Shown here piece after piece: positions 1 through 9,125 of a stretch of 64,000 nucleotides of DNA. Within the stretch, counting starts at the first letter, position 1. Each line of letters begins with the position of its first letter. Made by a program: the position numbers and the translations under genes. Below the pieces are notes generated by a model. That model made no database searches. It worked only from the letters and a program-made list of their open reading frames with translations, and was not told the DNA's origin. The DNA comes from Bacteroidaceae bacterium (lineage in GTDB: Bacteria; Bacteroidota; Bacteroidia; Bacteroidales; Bacteroidaceae), in the NCBI GenBank assembly GCA_902362375.1, contig CABIVS010000004.1, positions 239,304 through 303,303 of the forward strand, written 5' to 3'.

Positions 1-391
1 TGGTAGCGAGGCGATCATACGACTCATTGACTACTTTTCGTAATTCTTCCCTTCCCTCCTTGCGGAAATACTCATACGCATTCCGGTCACCGATTGGTTT
101 CCCCAATAACACAACCTGCGAAGTATGTTCGGAGCTTGGCTTCAACAACAACGGATTCATATCCGTATGACAGGGAACACCGGCAGCTTCCGCCTGAACG
201 GCTTGCGCCCTGCCGATCTCCAATCCCTCGGGAGTGGCATACGAATTCAAAGCCATATTCTGGGCCTTGAACGGTGCAGGATGATATCCGTCCTGCTTCA
301 ATATGCGGCAGAATGCCGCAGCCAGAATACTTTTCCCGACATCGCTACCTGTTCCGGCAAGCATAAAGGAATTTAGTTTTTTCTTCTCCAT
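1..391 (-). CDS. cbiP: Cobyric acid synthase CbiP/CobQ, N-terminal part (cut by window edge)
   Basis: Glutamine- and ATP-dependent amidation of adenosyl-cobyrinic acid a,c-diamide to cobyric acid, in the cytoplasm. Reading the minus strand from the ATG at 391 gives [20 protein letters not shown] at the N-terminus, the degenerate P-loop typical of CbiP, followed by [12 protein letters not shown], a CbiP/CobQ hallmark. The frame stays open to base 1, so only about 130 residues (the dethiobiotin-synthetase-like domain) are visible; the glutamine amidotransferase domain lies outside. It starts 4 bp after the stop of the adenosyltransferase gene, so it is the next gene of the cbiHC-cbiET-cbiA-pduO operon. 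An opposite-strand ORF of 83 codons inside it is a shadow. Confidence 0.93.
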   Translation of the reverse strand, partial: MEKKKLNSFMLAGTGSDVGKSILAAAFCRILKQDGYHPAPFKAQNMALNSYATPEGLEIGRAQAVQAEAAGVPCHTDMNPLLLKPSSEHTSQVVLLGKPIGDRNAYEYFRKEGREELRKVVNESYDRLAT

Positions 392-395
392 CTTT

Positions 396-989
396 CTATT
401 TACTTTGGTCAGGGGTTGAAGCTTTGCGCTTATAACCGAAAGCTTTCCATTTCTCTTCAGTCCAGTGCTGCCGATACATTTCATAACGTGCCATGACAAA
501 GAACAAGTCAGATAATCGGTTGATGAATTCAAGCAGAGATTGCGGCACCGGGTCCTGCCGATGTAATGTGCAAAGCCTCCGTTCGGCACGCCTTGCTATA
601 ACACGCGCATGATGCAATTGTGCAGAAATTTGTGTACCACCCGGTAGTATAAAATAGCCATTATCTTCCATAGCGGCATTCATTGTATCCATTCTTTTTT
701 CCAGAAGACCGGTCAGATCCGTACGCAAGGTATTCGGGTTTTCGCCCCTTTTAACGGATGGAGTAGCCACATGGCTCATACATGACATCAGTTCCATCTG
801 TATTTCATACAGCCATTCGTGCCATTCATCCTGTTCAGGAAGAAGTGAGCGGACTATTCCTATCACCGTATTCAGTTCGTCAATCGTACCATTAGCCTCA
901 ATCCTGATATCATCTTTTTCGACACGCTCACCACCAAAGATTCCGGTAGTTCCATTGTCTCCCGTACGGGTATATATTCTTCTCATCAT
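396..989 (-). CDS. pduO: PduO-type cob(I)alamin adenosyltransferase
   Basis: Transfers the 5'-deoxyadenosyl group of ATP to cob(I)yrinic/cob(I)alamin corrinoids. The N-terminal [18 protein letters not shown] is the ATP-binding signature of the PduO/MMAB trimeric family, and [11 protein letters not shown] near residue 150 is the second conserved block. Length (about 197 aa) is normal for single-domain PduO. An ATG at 995 is also possible, but the ATG at 989 overlaps the cbiA stop as ATGA, a usual coupled start, and leaves the common short N-terminus before the motif. It is followed after 4 bp by cbiP. The gene sits between a,c-diamide synthesis and cobyric acid synthesis, matching its place in the pathway. 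BtuR/CobA-type ATP:corrinoid transferase is excluded by the motif. Confidence 0.93.
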   Translation of the reverse strand: MMRRIYTRTGDNGTTGIFGGERVEKDDIRIEANGTIDELNTVIGIVRSLLPEQDEWHEWLYEIQMELMSCMSHVATPSVKRGENPNTLRTDLTGLLEKRMDTMNAAMEDNGYFILPGGTQISAQLHHARVIARRAERRLCTLHRQDPVPQSLLEFINRLSDLFFVMARYEMYRQHWTEEKWKAFGYKRKASTPDQSK

Positions 990-2308
990 TCCCAAAGTTT
1001 CATTAAGTTCATTTCACCCCAATAGAGGTGTGTATAGCCTGCAATCAGATTCTTATATCGATAAAGCGGAGTGGAAACAGGATTTTCTTTTGCATCTGTC
1101 ACCTCCGCAATGGATGGAAGTTCTTTTTCAATGGAAGAGTAATGAAATTCATGTCCTTTCCATACCTGCTCTCCTATCCGGAGGGTTCGATAACCAAGCT
1201 TTAATTTCATATTTTCCATAGTAGCCCTCTGATGCAGTAATCCGACCATGGCATATTGTTTTCCATCCATTCCCCGGATACTGTCACAAAGATACATCAT
1301 CCCACCACATTCGGCAAGCAAACGGCCTCCGCTTTCCACATACATTTTTAATTGTTGCTTGATGGCTATGTTACTTTCCAGCTCTTTCAGGAAAAATTCA
1401 GGGTAACCACCCGGCAAATAAACTAAATCACAATCGGGTAGATGTTCATCGCTCATGGGACTGAAAAAGGTAACTGTCCCTAATTCTTTCAGACGAGCCA
1501 AATTCTCCCGGTACATGAAATTAAATGCAGCATCCTGTGCTACTGCTATCTTCCATTTTTTTTCAGAAAGAATGTCTTTGGAGATTTCTGTCGATGGAAT
1601 CGAGGTCTGTGCTTTATAATCAACCAATGGTACACTACATACTTCAAGAATCCGGTCAACCGCCACATGCTCTTCAATCGCCTGCGCCACCACAGAAGCG
1701 AATTTATCAAACTGATAGGAAGCATCCAACGTCAATCCCAAATGACGGGAGGGTACTTCCAGTTCTTTCAATCGGGGAAGAAAGCCGAAACATTCTACAC
1801 CTACATCTTCACAGGCTTTCTGTAAAAAAGAGAAATGACGTTCGGAAGCTACCTGATTGAATACCACACCGGCAAGTCGCACCGACGGATCGAAATATTT
1901 AAAGCCATATAGAATCGGAGCTACTGTATAAGACGTTGATTTGGCATTGATTACAAGAACAACAGGGATATTCAATAAGGCGGCAATAGCCGCACTGCTT
2001 CCCTCCATTCCATCGAAACCGTCGAAAAGTCCCATCACTCCCTCGGTCACACATACATCCATTGCAGCCGCGTATTTTGCATACATCTCCTTTACGTGCT
2101 TTTGAGAAGAGAGCCAGAGATCGAGATTGACGGAAGCATTACCTGCTGCCATCTCATGATACTTCGTATCAATATAATCAGGACCACATTTATAAGGCTG
2201 CACATTCAGTCCTCTATCACGAAACAATCTTAACAACCCTGTTGTAAAGGTTGTTTTTCCACCTCCCGAAGAAGCGGCTCCAATTAAGAAATGACTGGTC
2301 TGTTTCAT
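986..2308 (-). CDS. cbiA: Cobyrinic acid a,c-diamide synthase CbiA
   Basis: ATP- and glutamine-dependent amidation of the a and c carboxylates of cobyrinic acid. Residues 8-30 carry a P-loop (GAASSGGGKTTFTTGLL), followed by PYKCGPDYIDTKYH, a CbiA hallmark; the C-terminal half is a class I glutamine amidotransferase with the nucleophile Cys in LLAECGGMMYL and a late His (HLYW). The length of 440 aa is slightly shorter than the typical 450-460. The start overlaps the cbiET stop by 4 bp, and its own stop overlaps the adenosyltransferase start. Hydrogenobyrinate-specific CobB cannot be separated by sequence, but the neighbouring cbi-type genes point to the cobalt-early (anaerobic) route. Confidence 0.95.
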   Translation of the reverse strand: MKQTSHFLIGAASSGGGKTTFTTGLLRLFRDRGLNVQPYKCGPDYIDTKYHEMAAGNASVNLDLWLSSQKHVKEMYAKYAAAMDVCVTEGVMGLFDGFDGMEGSSAAIAALLNIPVVLVINAKSTSYTVAPILYGFKYFDPSVRLAGVVFNQVASERHFSFLQKACEDVGVECFGFLPRLKELEVPSRHLGLTLDASYQFDKFASVVAQAIEEHVAVDRILEVCSVPLVDYKAQTSIPSTEISKDILSEKKWKIAVAQDAAFNFMYRENLARLKELGTVTFFSPMSDEHLPDCDLVYLPGGYPEFFLKELESNIAIKQQLKMYVESGGRLLAECGGMMYLCDSIRGMDGKQYAMVGLLHQRATMENMKLKLGYRTLRIGEQVWKGHEFHYSSIEKELPSIAEVTDAKENPVSTPLYRYKNLIAGYTHLYWGEMNLMKLWE

Positions 2309-3489
2309 CGTTTTATAGCTTTCAGTGTATCAATGGAATTATGCTCGTCTACTGTCAGTCGGATCACTTGTTCAAGTTTCAATCCATTATCGTCTATTGC
2401 TTTCTCAAATTGATTCCTACTGTCTTCGGATACAGAATTAAACACCAGCGTCCCACCAACAGGCAATAAAGGAGCTATTTTCTTTATCATTTCTCCCAAC
2501 TTGCCACCATGACCTCCAATAAAGACAGCATCAGGTATGGGAAATTTCTCTAACGGCATATCCAAAAAATCTCCAATCACCGTCGTTATTCCCGGACAGC
2601 CAAACCGACGACTATTCGTTTCCATCAATTGCCGCCCCGCCTCTCTTTTTTCAAAAGCAACAATATCGAGATGAGGAAATTGTAACTTCGCCTCAATGGA
2701 AACAGAACCGGTACAAAAACCCACGTCCCACATCACCGATCTGTTTCTCAAATCGAGCAGACTTAATGACAGCAGACGAACAGGCATCTTGGTTATCATA
2801 TTCGCCCGCCCGTCCAACAGTTCAAACAGCTCTTCTGGAATTCCGAACGGCCGTTCACGAACAGTAATACGCTTTAAAATCACACAATTCGGCATCCTGA
2901 AATGCCTTTCCATCGCTTCCTCCACACTATATTCTGCCACTGTTTCCTCTTCATTCCCCAACTGCTCACCCACAATCATCCGGTAGTTGGCATATCCGTA
3001 CGCTTGCATCCGGGCAGCTATGGAAGCAGGTGTTTTTTCTCTGTCAGTAAGCGAACCAATCAATGTCTCTCCGGAAATAAGAGCCTCATCCAAGGCTTTC
3101 CACGGTCTGCCAGTCAGAGAAATCGTCCGCATATCATGATAAGGCAACAAAGCTTTGTGTGCTAAAAGCTGCAAGGAATTGAAAGACGGATAGACTTTGA
3201 CAACAGCCTCGGGCAGTTTACGCATCACCGTATTGGCAAAACCAAAAAACAAAGGATCACCGGAAGCAAAAACTACTATTTCCTGATAACCGGCATAACA
3301 CTCGAACACAGCGTCAAGAGGCACAGTTATATCTATCCAAACCGATGATTCCGGTAACATGGCCGCCACAATTTCATGGTGTCTCTTTCCACCCGAAAAG
3401 ACATGAGAACGGGCAATCAAAGCCTGAACCTCCTTACTGAAAGAGAGTTCGCGACTATCTGTTATTCCTATGATATGAAATTCCTGCAT
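2305..3489 (-). CDS. cbiET: CbiE-CbiT fusion: cobalt-precorrin-7 C5-methyltransferase / cobalt-precorrin-6B C15-methyltransferase (decarboxylating)
   Basis: Two SAM-dependent enzymes in one chain, as in CobL. Residues 1 to about 200 are a tetrapyrrole methylase domain (FASGDPLFFGFANTV holds the conserved GDP block; SLTGRPW and IGSLTDREKTP follow). Residues about 205-394 are a Rossmann-type CbiT domain with the SAM loop MWDVGFCTGSVSIEA and the VFIGGHGGKL motif. The length of 394 aa agrees with CobL-type fusions. It starts 28 bp after the cbiHC stop and overlaps cbiA by 4 bp, so it is translationally coupled. Separate cbiE and cbiT genes are the alternative arrangement in other anaerobic producers. 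Confidence 0.94.
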   Translation of the reverse strand: MQEFHIIGITDSRELSFSKEVQALIARSHVFSGGKRHHEIVAAMLPESSVWIDITVPLDAVFECYAGYQEIVVFASGDPLFFGFANTVMRKLPEAVVKVYPSFNSLQLLAHKALLPYHDMRTISLTGRPWKALDEALISGETLIGSLTDREKTPASIAARMQAYGYANYRMIVGEQLGNEEETVAEYSVEEAMERHFRMPNCVILKRITVRERPFGIPEELFELLDGRANMITKMPVRLLSLSLLDLRNRSVMWDVGFCTGSVSIEAKLQFPHLDIVAFEKREAGRQLMETNSRRFGCPGITTVIGDFLDMPLEKFPIPDAVFIGGHGGKLGEMIKKIAPLLPVGGTLVFNSVSEDSRNQFEKAIDDNGLKLEQVIRLTVDEHNSIDTLKAIKR

Positions 3490-3517
3490 GCTGTCATATA
3501 AAAATGTCTATACTCTT

Positions 3518-4924
3518 CTATACATCTCTGCCGGGGCGCAGTGTCCGGGCATCATCAAAACATAAAATCGCATTCACCAATGTAGCGGCAAGATTACTTC
3601 CTCCCCGTCTGCCCTGAACAATAATCTTCGGTACTTCCGTGAATGTCTTTATCATGTATTTCGACTCTTTCACATGCACGAATCCTACGGGAGCGGCAAT
3701 AACCCCGGACGGGTGTGCTTTTCCTTTTCGAATCAGCTCGCACAGTTCTATTAATGCCGTAGGCGCATTGCCAAATACAAAAAGAGCATCCGGATGTTCT
3801 TCTACAGCCAGGCGAATAGCTTCCTGTGAACGGGTAGTTCCCCGTTTCTTCGACTGTTCCACTGCACGTTCGTCGGAAAGATAACATTTCACTTCCACCC
3901 CTAAACGCTGTAAAGCACCTTTCCGTATGCCGGCAGCTACCATCGTGACATCTGTGATAATCGTCTTAATCCGTCCGGAAGCAATCTGTTCATACAAGTT
4001 CTTTACAACCTCTTTATCCGTATATACCAGCTTCTCCATTTCAAAATCCGCTGTGGTATGTATGGCATGAAATAAAGCCCATTTACGGTCAAGGTCGATC
4101 TCTTTATTCTGCATCTCTTCCTCTATCTTCCGGAAAGAGTTCATCATAATCTCCTGTCCTTTTCCGACTTCGTCCTTTTCCTGTTCGCGATAATATCCGC
4201 GAGGAGTTACCATCCGATTCTGGAACTGATACGTTTGTGAATTGCCAATCAGTACTACTGTAAACATATCCACTTCTTCCGGATCGAAATCCTGCAAGGT
4301 GGTCACTACCACCGTTTCTTCTTCCCGGCCTGCCTGACGGACATAACCTACGGGCGTTTCCGGTGAACGGGATTGCTGAAAAACTTCTTTCAGGCGATGA
4401 AGCTGCCAGTAACGGCCCTCACTCTTAGGGTTGTAAATGGCTGTTACAAAGTCGGCAGTAGCAGCGGCAGTGATTCTTTTTTCTATGATTTCCCAGGAAG
4501 TCATCAAGTCGGACAGAGAGATAATGCAAAAATCATGACCGATGGGAGCACCCAACAATGACGCAGCTTTCTGGAAAGCACTGATACCGGGCAGCACGAG
4601 AATCTCGACCTCACTCCCCCGTTCCCGTTTCATTTCATAAATCAACGGAGCCATCCCATAGATTCCCGCATCACCGGAACTGATGACACAAACAGTTTTT
4701 CCTTGTTCAGCATATTCAAAAGCCAATTCTGCACGGGCTTTCTCCCGCTTCATTCCGGTATCTATGCATTCTGTCTGTTCCGACAGCCAGGAGGTAATAA
4801 ACTGAAAATAATACTTATATCCAATCACTACATCTGATTCTTTCAGTGCACTAACAACAGCTGGAGTAATATCTTCCGGACTACCGGGACCGATGCCTGC
4901 TACTATTATCTTGTTCTTTTTCAT
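3518..4924 (-). CDS. cbiHC: CbiH-CbiC fusion: cobalt-factor III C17-methyltransferase / cobalt-precorrin-8 methylmutase
   Basis: The N-terminal 240 residues are a SAM-dependent tetrapyrrole methylase (IIVAGIGPGSPEDITP start; SSGDAGIYGMA; LPGISAFQKAA; TAIYNPKS; VLIGNSQT), as in CbiH/CobJ, which contracts the ring at C20. Residues about 255-468 match precorrin isomerase CbiC/CobH (FHAIHTTADFEMEKLVY with the catalytic His; TIITDVTMVAAGI; VFGNAPTALIEL; APVGFVHVKESK), which moves the C11 methyl group to C12. At 468 aa it equals the sum of the two families. It is the first gene of the minus-strand operon running toward cbiP, with its own promoter at 5018-5025 and a palindrome at the predicted transcription start. 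Confidence 0.94.
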   Translation of the reverse strand: MKKNKIIVAGIGPGSPEDITPAVVSALKESDVVIGYKYYFQFITSWLSEQTECIDTGMKREKARAELAFEYAEQGKTVCVISSGDAGIYGMAPLIYEMKRERGSEVEILVLPGISAFQKAASLLGAPIGHDFCIISLSDLMTSWEIIEKRITAAATADFVTAIYNPKSEGRYWQLHRLKEVFQQSRSPETPVGYVRQAGREEETVVVTTLQDFDPEEVDMFTVVLIGNSQTYQFQNRMVTPRGYYREQEKDEVGKGQEIMMNSFRKIEEEMQNKEIDLDRKWALFHAIHTTADFEMEKLVYTDKEVVKNLYEQIASGRIKTIITDVTMVAAGIRKGALQRLGVEVKCYLSDERAVEQSKKRGTTRSQEAIRLAVEEHPDALFVFGNAPTALIELCELIRKGKAHPSGVIAAPVGFVHVKESKYMIKTFTEVPKIIVQGRRGGSNLAATLVNAILCFDDARTLRPGRDV

Positions 4925-5003
4925 ATCATCATCAAATTATGAACCGATACCAGCTTCATTATTCATTCTCTATTATTTAATAGAACCATATATTTCATAA
5001 TGA

Positions 5004-5017
5004 TACTCGTTCGAGTA
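5004..5017. promoter_or_regulatory. 14-bp palindrome at the cbiHC transcription start (operator candidate)
   Basis: TACTCG-TT-CGAGTA is a perfect inverted repeat that directly abuts the -7 box and is centred on the predicted start of transcription. That is a normal place for a repressor site. No regulator gene lies next to it, so the binding protein is unknown. Confidence 0.5.
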
Positions 5018-5025
5018 CAAAAGTA
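5018..5025 (-). promoter_or_regulatory. Bacteroides-type -7 box for the cbiHC operon
   Basis: Minus-strand TACTTTTG matches the Bacteroides sigma consensus TAnnTTTG. It would start transcription near 5011, about 85 bases before the cbiHC start codon. No cobalamin riboswitch core (B12 box) is visible between it and the gene. Confidence 0.6.
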
Positions 5026-5107
5026 ATCATAAATCATATGTTCACACCCTTTCGGTTCTAAAATATATACTCCATATTAATGAAGATTCATAACCATAAT
5101 TACCATA

Positions 5108-5144
5108 TAAAAAGCAACGGCGATGATTCAATAAAACATCGCCG
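5108..5144 (-). terminator. Intrinsic terminator after the chelatase gene
   Basis: An 8-bp stem CGGCGATG / CATCGCCG (5118-5125 with 5137-5144) is followed on the minus strand by an imperfect T-run (5108-5113). It lies 33 bp beyond the chelatase stop codon and would end the riboswitch-led operon. Confidence 0.65.
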
Positions 5145-5176
5145 CCTTGAAACTATTGGAAATTATCTATTTCCAA

Positions 5177-6310
5177 TTATTGATAATCTTCACCTGTTGT
5201 CCACTGACTTTCATCATTATAGATATCAGTCATGTGTTTCAACCATATTTTACGGATTTCCGGATAATCACCCAGTCCTTTGATAGTACAGTTGTTCACA
5301 CTACCATGATGACTTTCCGTTTCATCAATCTGGAATCCCATTTTTTTCAATTTCAGTCTCCAGCTATAATCTGCCCACGGTGTAGCATTATTAATTTCGC
5401 TATCTTGATCCTCAAGTCCCCACAAATCATTGTGTGCATGGTCACCGGCAATAGACATAATAGAAGACAGATGGATGGTTATATCCGAAGGATTCAACCC
5501 CTTAGCAGTGCAATAATTAAGCAGTTTCTTATAAATATAAGTATCAGCTACCTGTGCGTCAGCCGGAGGAGTAGCACCCTCTTCCACTTCCGGGAAGAAA
5601 AGCATATCACCATAGTCCACTGTACCAACAAAAACATTCTTATTAGCAGCACGTTCTAACAAATCTTTTTCAAGATTTGTATACTGTTCATTGGCATGTG
5701 AATAGTTCTTATCCGGATTACCATGTCCCACCAAAAGCAGAATATTCTTTTTATCGCTAAGAACAGTTTTGTATGCATTATAAAGGACTTTTCCTACCGC
5801 AGCTACGTCTTCATCACTTGCCAACAAGTTCGGACTTTTCAGAACTTCCACATGCGGATATGCATCAATCATAAAGTTCTTCTTGACATCCGTATTCATC
5901 AGACTTAGGTATTCTTCTCCCGGAATGACGTGAAGAGACTGAACAGCTACACGCTTATATCCGGCAGCACCAATAGCATTCAACCACAAATCCGGCTGGT
6001 AACGGTCAACACCAGTTTCTGCCTTTACACGATTCACACAAGTACGAGAAGTAAACGACAAATAAATATCAGCATTAGGATATTGAGCCTTATAGTCAGC
6101 CATAGTAGCTTCATAGGTCTTGATAGACTCACTGAATGTACTTCCAAATGTACAAAGGAGGATAGCCGTATCAGACTTTTTAGAGTTAAACACAATCTCT
6201 TCCACCGGGTTGAGTGTGCTTCCTTGATCATCGTCGTCACTACACGACACCATACACATCGTTCCGCAAACTATTGCGAAAGCGAACAATAAAAAATTAA
6301 ATTTTCTCAT
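5177..6310 (-). CDS. cbiK: CbiK-type sirohydrochlorin cobaltochelatase with surface-lipoprotein signal
   Basis: Class II chelatase family that inserts Co2+ into sirohydrochlorin. Seen: TAILLCTFGSTFSES start of the chelatase fold, the LHVIPGEEY block with the catalytic His, LLLVGHGNP, and IAGDHAHNDL with metal-binding His residues. At 377 aa it is about 100 longer than cytoplasmic CbiK (near 265 aa) because of an N-terminal signal and a C-terminal extension. Residues 1-22 form a lipoprotein signal peptide ending ...MVSC; the mature protein starts C-SDDDD, the acidic export signal described for Bacteroides surface lipoproteins. It follows a TonB receptor by 31 bp in the riboswitch operon. Exported relatives are known (periplasmic CbiK of Desulfovibrio; haem-binding IhtB of Porphyromonas), so a scavenging or metal-handling role outside the cell is as likely as biosynthesis. 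Confidence 0.85.
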   Translation of the reverse strand: MRKFNFLLFAFAIVCGTMCMVSCSDDDDQGSTLNPVEEIVFNSKKSDTAILLCTFGSTFSESIKTYEATMADYKAQYPNADIYLSFTSRTCVNRVKAETGVDRYQPDLWLNAIGAAGYKRVAVQSLHVIPGEEYLSLMNTDVKKNFMIDAYPHVEVLKSPNLLASDEDVAAVGKVLYNAYKTVLSDKKNILLLVGHGNPDKNYSHANEQYTNLEKDLLERAANKNVFVGTVDYGDMLFFPEVEEGATPPADAQVADTYIYKKLLNYCTAKGLNPSDITIHLSSIMSIAGDHAHNDLWGLEDQDSEINNATPWADYSWRLKLKKMGFQIDETESHHGSVNNCTIKGLGDYPEIRKIWLKHMTDIYNDESQWTTGEDYQ

Positions 6311-6341
6311 AACTACATTTATTAAAAAAATAATAACTCGA

Positions 6342-8408
6342 TTATTTACTCTTATTCATAAACTTAATGGAACAAGAAACATAATACGTTCTTCCCGGAG
6401 TCGTTGTTCCTCTATTTCTTCCGAAAGGAACATCATCGACATAGTTGAAAATATTATCAATGCCAGCATCAACCACCAGTGTCCATTTCTTCATCTTAAG
6501 CAAAGAATGGGACGTATTCAAGCGCCATAACTGATAAGGAGCCCCATTCCCGTCCGTGATATAATATTTCGTCGAACGATAATTGCCAAAAACACCTATG
6601 CCGAGTTTATATTTCTTCCATGAATGTGACCATAAAGCTTTCCATGTAGCACTATTATAAGAAGTAGCGTTGATAGGCATATACTTCATATAATCCTGAC
6701 TGGTAGGATCATCCGCATACTGGGCTTTCGCATCTACATAACTATACCCGCCGCCTACAGCAAGTGATGGCAGAATCTGATAGTCAAGCGTCACATCGAC
6801 ACCATAAGAACGCGCTCCCGCAAGGTTGTTGTATTTCATCGTCTCTTCCACTTCCAGTATCTTATCTTCGGGAGAAGTAGGAACGACAGTCAATTCAACC
6901 ATGTTCTTTATTTTATTATAGTATCCTGTGACAGATGCACTCAACTTCTTTCCCTTATATTCCACTCCTGCAGAATAGTAGTTGGAAGTCTGCGGTTTCA
7001 GATCTTTATTTCCATAATAGGCTTTCAACTTGCTGCTCATAATGGAAGTGATATAGCCATAATAAAGTTCTTTTACAGTAGGTGCTTTGAACCCATAAGA
7101 GTAGGTCGCCCGGAAATTAAAGTCCCCCCATTTGTAGATAGCGGACACTTTAGGAGTCAGTTTCTGTCCGAATTCTTTATGATGTACAAACCTAACGCCA
7201 CCTGTCAGTATCAAATTAGACACTACTGTCCATTCATCCTGTGCATAGGCGGAAAGAGTGTATACAGAAGCCTGTCCACCCTCCATTCTACTGGGCGCAA
7301 TAAGTTTATCCCACATATATTCTACTCCGGTATTCAGTATATTCTGTTCCCCCAGATGAAATACCCCTTTGGCAAGTGCCAGAAGCTTGCGCTGTGAAGT
7401 CTGCAGGATACTCATTCCGGGATAATACGTCAACCGTTTGGGAGGGACACTCTCATCAAAATCATCTGTCGTTTCTATTTGAGTATAGTCAAAGTAATAA
7501 TTATAATGATCGTAAGAGACATCAAGTGTCAGATAATCCCTCTCACCCAGTTGATACTTTGCACCCGCCGCATAACTTTGATTACGGTACTGATAATCAT
7601 ATCGATTGTACTGATAAGGACCGAAAGGACGTTTAATCCATTTCTGATAAAATGAAACATCAGCAGTAAGTGAAAGCTGACTATTTACGTTATACTCAAG
7701 ATTCTCTGCAATTGTATAATTGGTTGATCGGCTAACCGTTTTCGACACACTACCGTCCATCAGATCATAATGATGCCATTCCTTATCGGTATTTCTCCAA
7801 CCATCCGTATGTTTTATATTGAAAGAAGTAGTCGAATTCAACTTTCCGTGTTTGATGCCAACGCTGTTACTCTGCGTTATATCGCCATTACATCCTACCC
7901 TCGTTTTATTGGTTACATTGAATGGATCACGATTCTTTTTGGTAATAATATTAATAACACCAGCTATAGCATCACTTCCATAGAGAGATGATGAAGCTCC
8001 CTTCACTATTTCAATACGTTCGATATTATCGGGATTAATCATCGCTAAGTCGTTCTGTCCACCGATATCCCCATTCATACGTTTTCCGTTAATCAAGATA
8101 AGGATATAATCATTGTTCATTCCATTCAGCTGAATATTACTGCCCATATCCCCCAAGCTAAAATTGAGAGAAGCGCACAAACCACCCAGCATTTCTTCCA
8201 GTCCACGACCCGCATACTGTTCGAGCATTTTGCCGGAAATCACTTCCGTCTGTACAGGCGCATCTTTCAGATAGTGTTCCGTTCCCGTACCTGTCACCAC
8301 TATTTCAGGAATCGAATCCTGCATGGCAACATTGCTCTGTGCACTTACCTCTGTGGATAAAGACAACAAAACAAGTCCTGCTAACCATATTTGTCTCATT
8401 CGTTTCAT
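6342..8408 (-). CDS. TonB-dependent outer-membrane receptor (corrinoid/tetrapyrrole type, BtuB-like)
   Basis: 688-aa outer-membrane transporter with signal peptide (residues 1-23, ...EVSAQ) and no N-terminal CarboxypepD-like domain. The plug follows directly: IPEIVVTGTGTEHYLKDAPVQTEVI is a TonB-box/plug start, and GASSSLYGSDAIAGVINIIT is the conserved plug end. The C-terminus RTYYVSCSIKF ends a beta-barrel with a terminal aromatic. It overlaps cbiL by 4 bp and precedes the exported chelatase by 31 bp, all under riboswitch 11381-11548. Its plug resembles that of the receptor at 9126-11309 (NGMNNDYILILINGKRM versus NGLNSDYILVLVNGRKL), so the two are likely paralogues. Cobalamin, cobinamide or a metallo-porphyrin are possible substrates; the sequence alone does not decide. 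Confidence 0.85.
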   Translation of the reverse strand: MKRMRQIWLAGLVLLSLSTEVSAQSNVAMQDSIPEIVVTGTGTEHYLKDAPVQTEVISGKMLEQYAGRGLEEMLGGLCASLNFSLGDMGSNIQLNGMNNDYILILINGKRMNGDIGGQNDLAMINPDNIERIEIVKGASSSLYGSDAIAGVINIITKKNRDPFNVTNKTRVGCNGDITQSNSVGIKHGKLNSTTSFNIKHTDGWRNTDKEWHHYDLMDGSVSKTVSRSTNYTIAENLEYNVNSQLSLTADVSFYQKWIKRPFGPYQYNRYDYQYRNQSYAAGAKYQLGERDYLTLDVSYDHYNYYFDYTQIETTDDFDESVPPKRLTYYPGMSILQTSQRKLLALAKGVFHLGEQNILNTGVEYMWDKLIAPSRMEGGQASVYTLSAYAQDEWTVVSNLILTGGVRFVHHKEFGQKLTPKVSAIYKWGDFNFRATYSYGFKAPTVKELYYGYITSIMSSKLKAYYGNKDLKPQTSNYYSAGVEYKGKKLSASVTGYYNKIKNMVELTVVPTSPEDKILEVEETMKYNNLAGARSYGVDVTLDYQILPSLAVGGGYSYVDAKAQYADDPTSQDYMKYMPINATSYNSATWKALWSHSWKKYKLGIGVFGNYRSTKYYITDGNGAPYQLWRLNTSHSLLKMKKWTLVVDAGIDNIFNYVDDVPFGRNRGTTTPGRTYYVSCSIKFMNKSK

Positions 8409-9100
8409 CTACCTTTTATTATCATTAAAGAGAAATAAGGAAATTCCCTTGCCAATATATCTTTCTTATCACACGTATAAAATTCCCCGTCCGCTCCCAC
8501 ATTCTCGAAATAATGACAGACAAGTCCTTCCTCCAAACTTATAAAATGCTTCACTTCCTCCTCACACTGCGATAGTTTCATCACTACCGCCACTTCATTA
8601 CCGGAAGCAATCCGGCTGAACAGTTCCCTGTCCACTTTTCCCGGACACACCGTCAACCGTTCTTCTTGTTCCACAATAGAAAGACCGATGGAAGCCGCCG
8701 CTGCAATAAACGCCGGAACACCGGCAATCTGCTTGATAGGTATTCCCGCTTTCTTGAGCCTTCCGACCAAATAACTGGTAGAAGAATAAAAACCGGCATC
8801 TCCTTCAGCCACTATCGCCACACATAAACCTTCCGAATACAGGCTGACTATTTCTTCAAAAACCTTATCGTAAGCCTCATAAGCCATCTCACGCTTCTTA
8901 CTCATCGGCAATGTATAGCGTCTGATAGATTCTTTCTTTATCTTCAATTCTTTCAGAAGAACAGAAGACCGGGAACGCGCATTTGTTTTCGGGCAAAAAA
9001 TAGCATTTGCCCGACATAGTGTAGCACCTCCTATCAAAGAGATAAGCCCCGATTCACCCGGACCTAAAGAAACGATATATACCGGTTTCAAATCTTCCAT
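8405..9100 (-). CDS. cbiL: Cobalt-factor II C20-methyltransferase CbiL
   Basis: SAM-dependent methylation of cobalt-factor II at C20, the first methylation committed to cobalamin after sirohydrochlorin. Seen: VYIVSLGPGESGLISL (Gly-rich N-terminus), AIVAEGDAGFYSSTSYLV (GD motif of tetrapyrrole methylases), IAGVPAFIAAAASIGLSI and VVMKLSQ. The length of 231 aa is normal. Placing a cytoplasmic enzyme between two outer-membrane receptor genes in one operon is unusual but fits co-regulation by the B12 riboswitch. The start lies 25 bp after the upstream receptor stop. CobI of the aerobic route is the close relative. Confidence 0.93.
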   Translation of the reverse strand: MEDLKPVYIVSLGPGESGLISLIGGATLCRANAIFCPKTNARSRSSVLLKELKIKKESIRRYTLPMSKKREMAYEAYDKVFEEIVSLYSEGLCVAIVAEGDAGFYSSTSYLVGRLKKAGIPIKQIAGVPAFIAAAASIGLSIVEQEERLTVCPGKVDRELFSRIASGNEVAVVMKLSQCEEEVKHFISLEEGLVCHYFENVGADGEFYTCDKKDILAREFPYFSLMIIKGR

Positions 9101-9125
9101 CTTTCTTATCGATTATTTCTTATCC

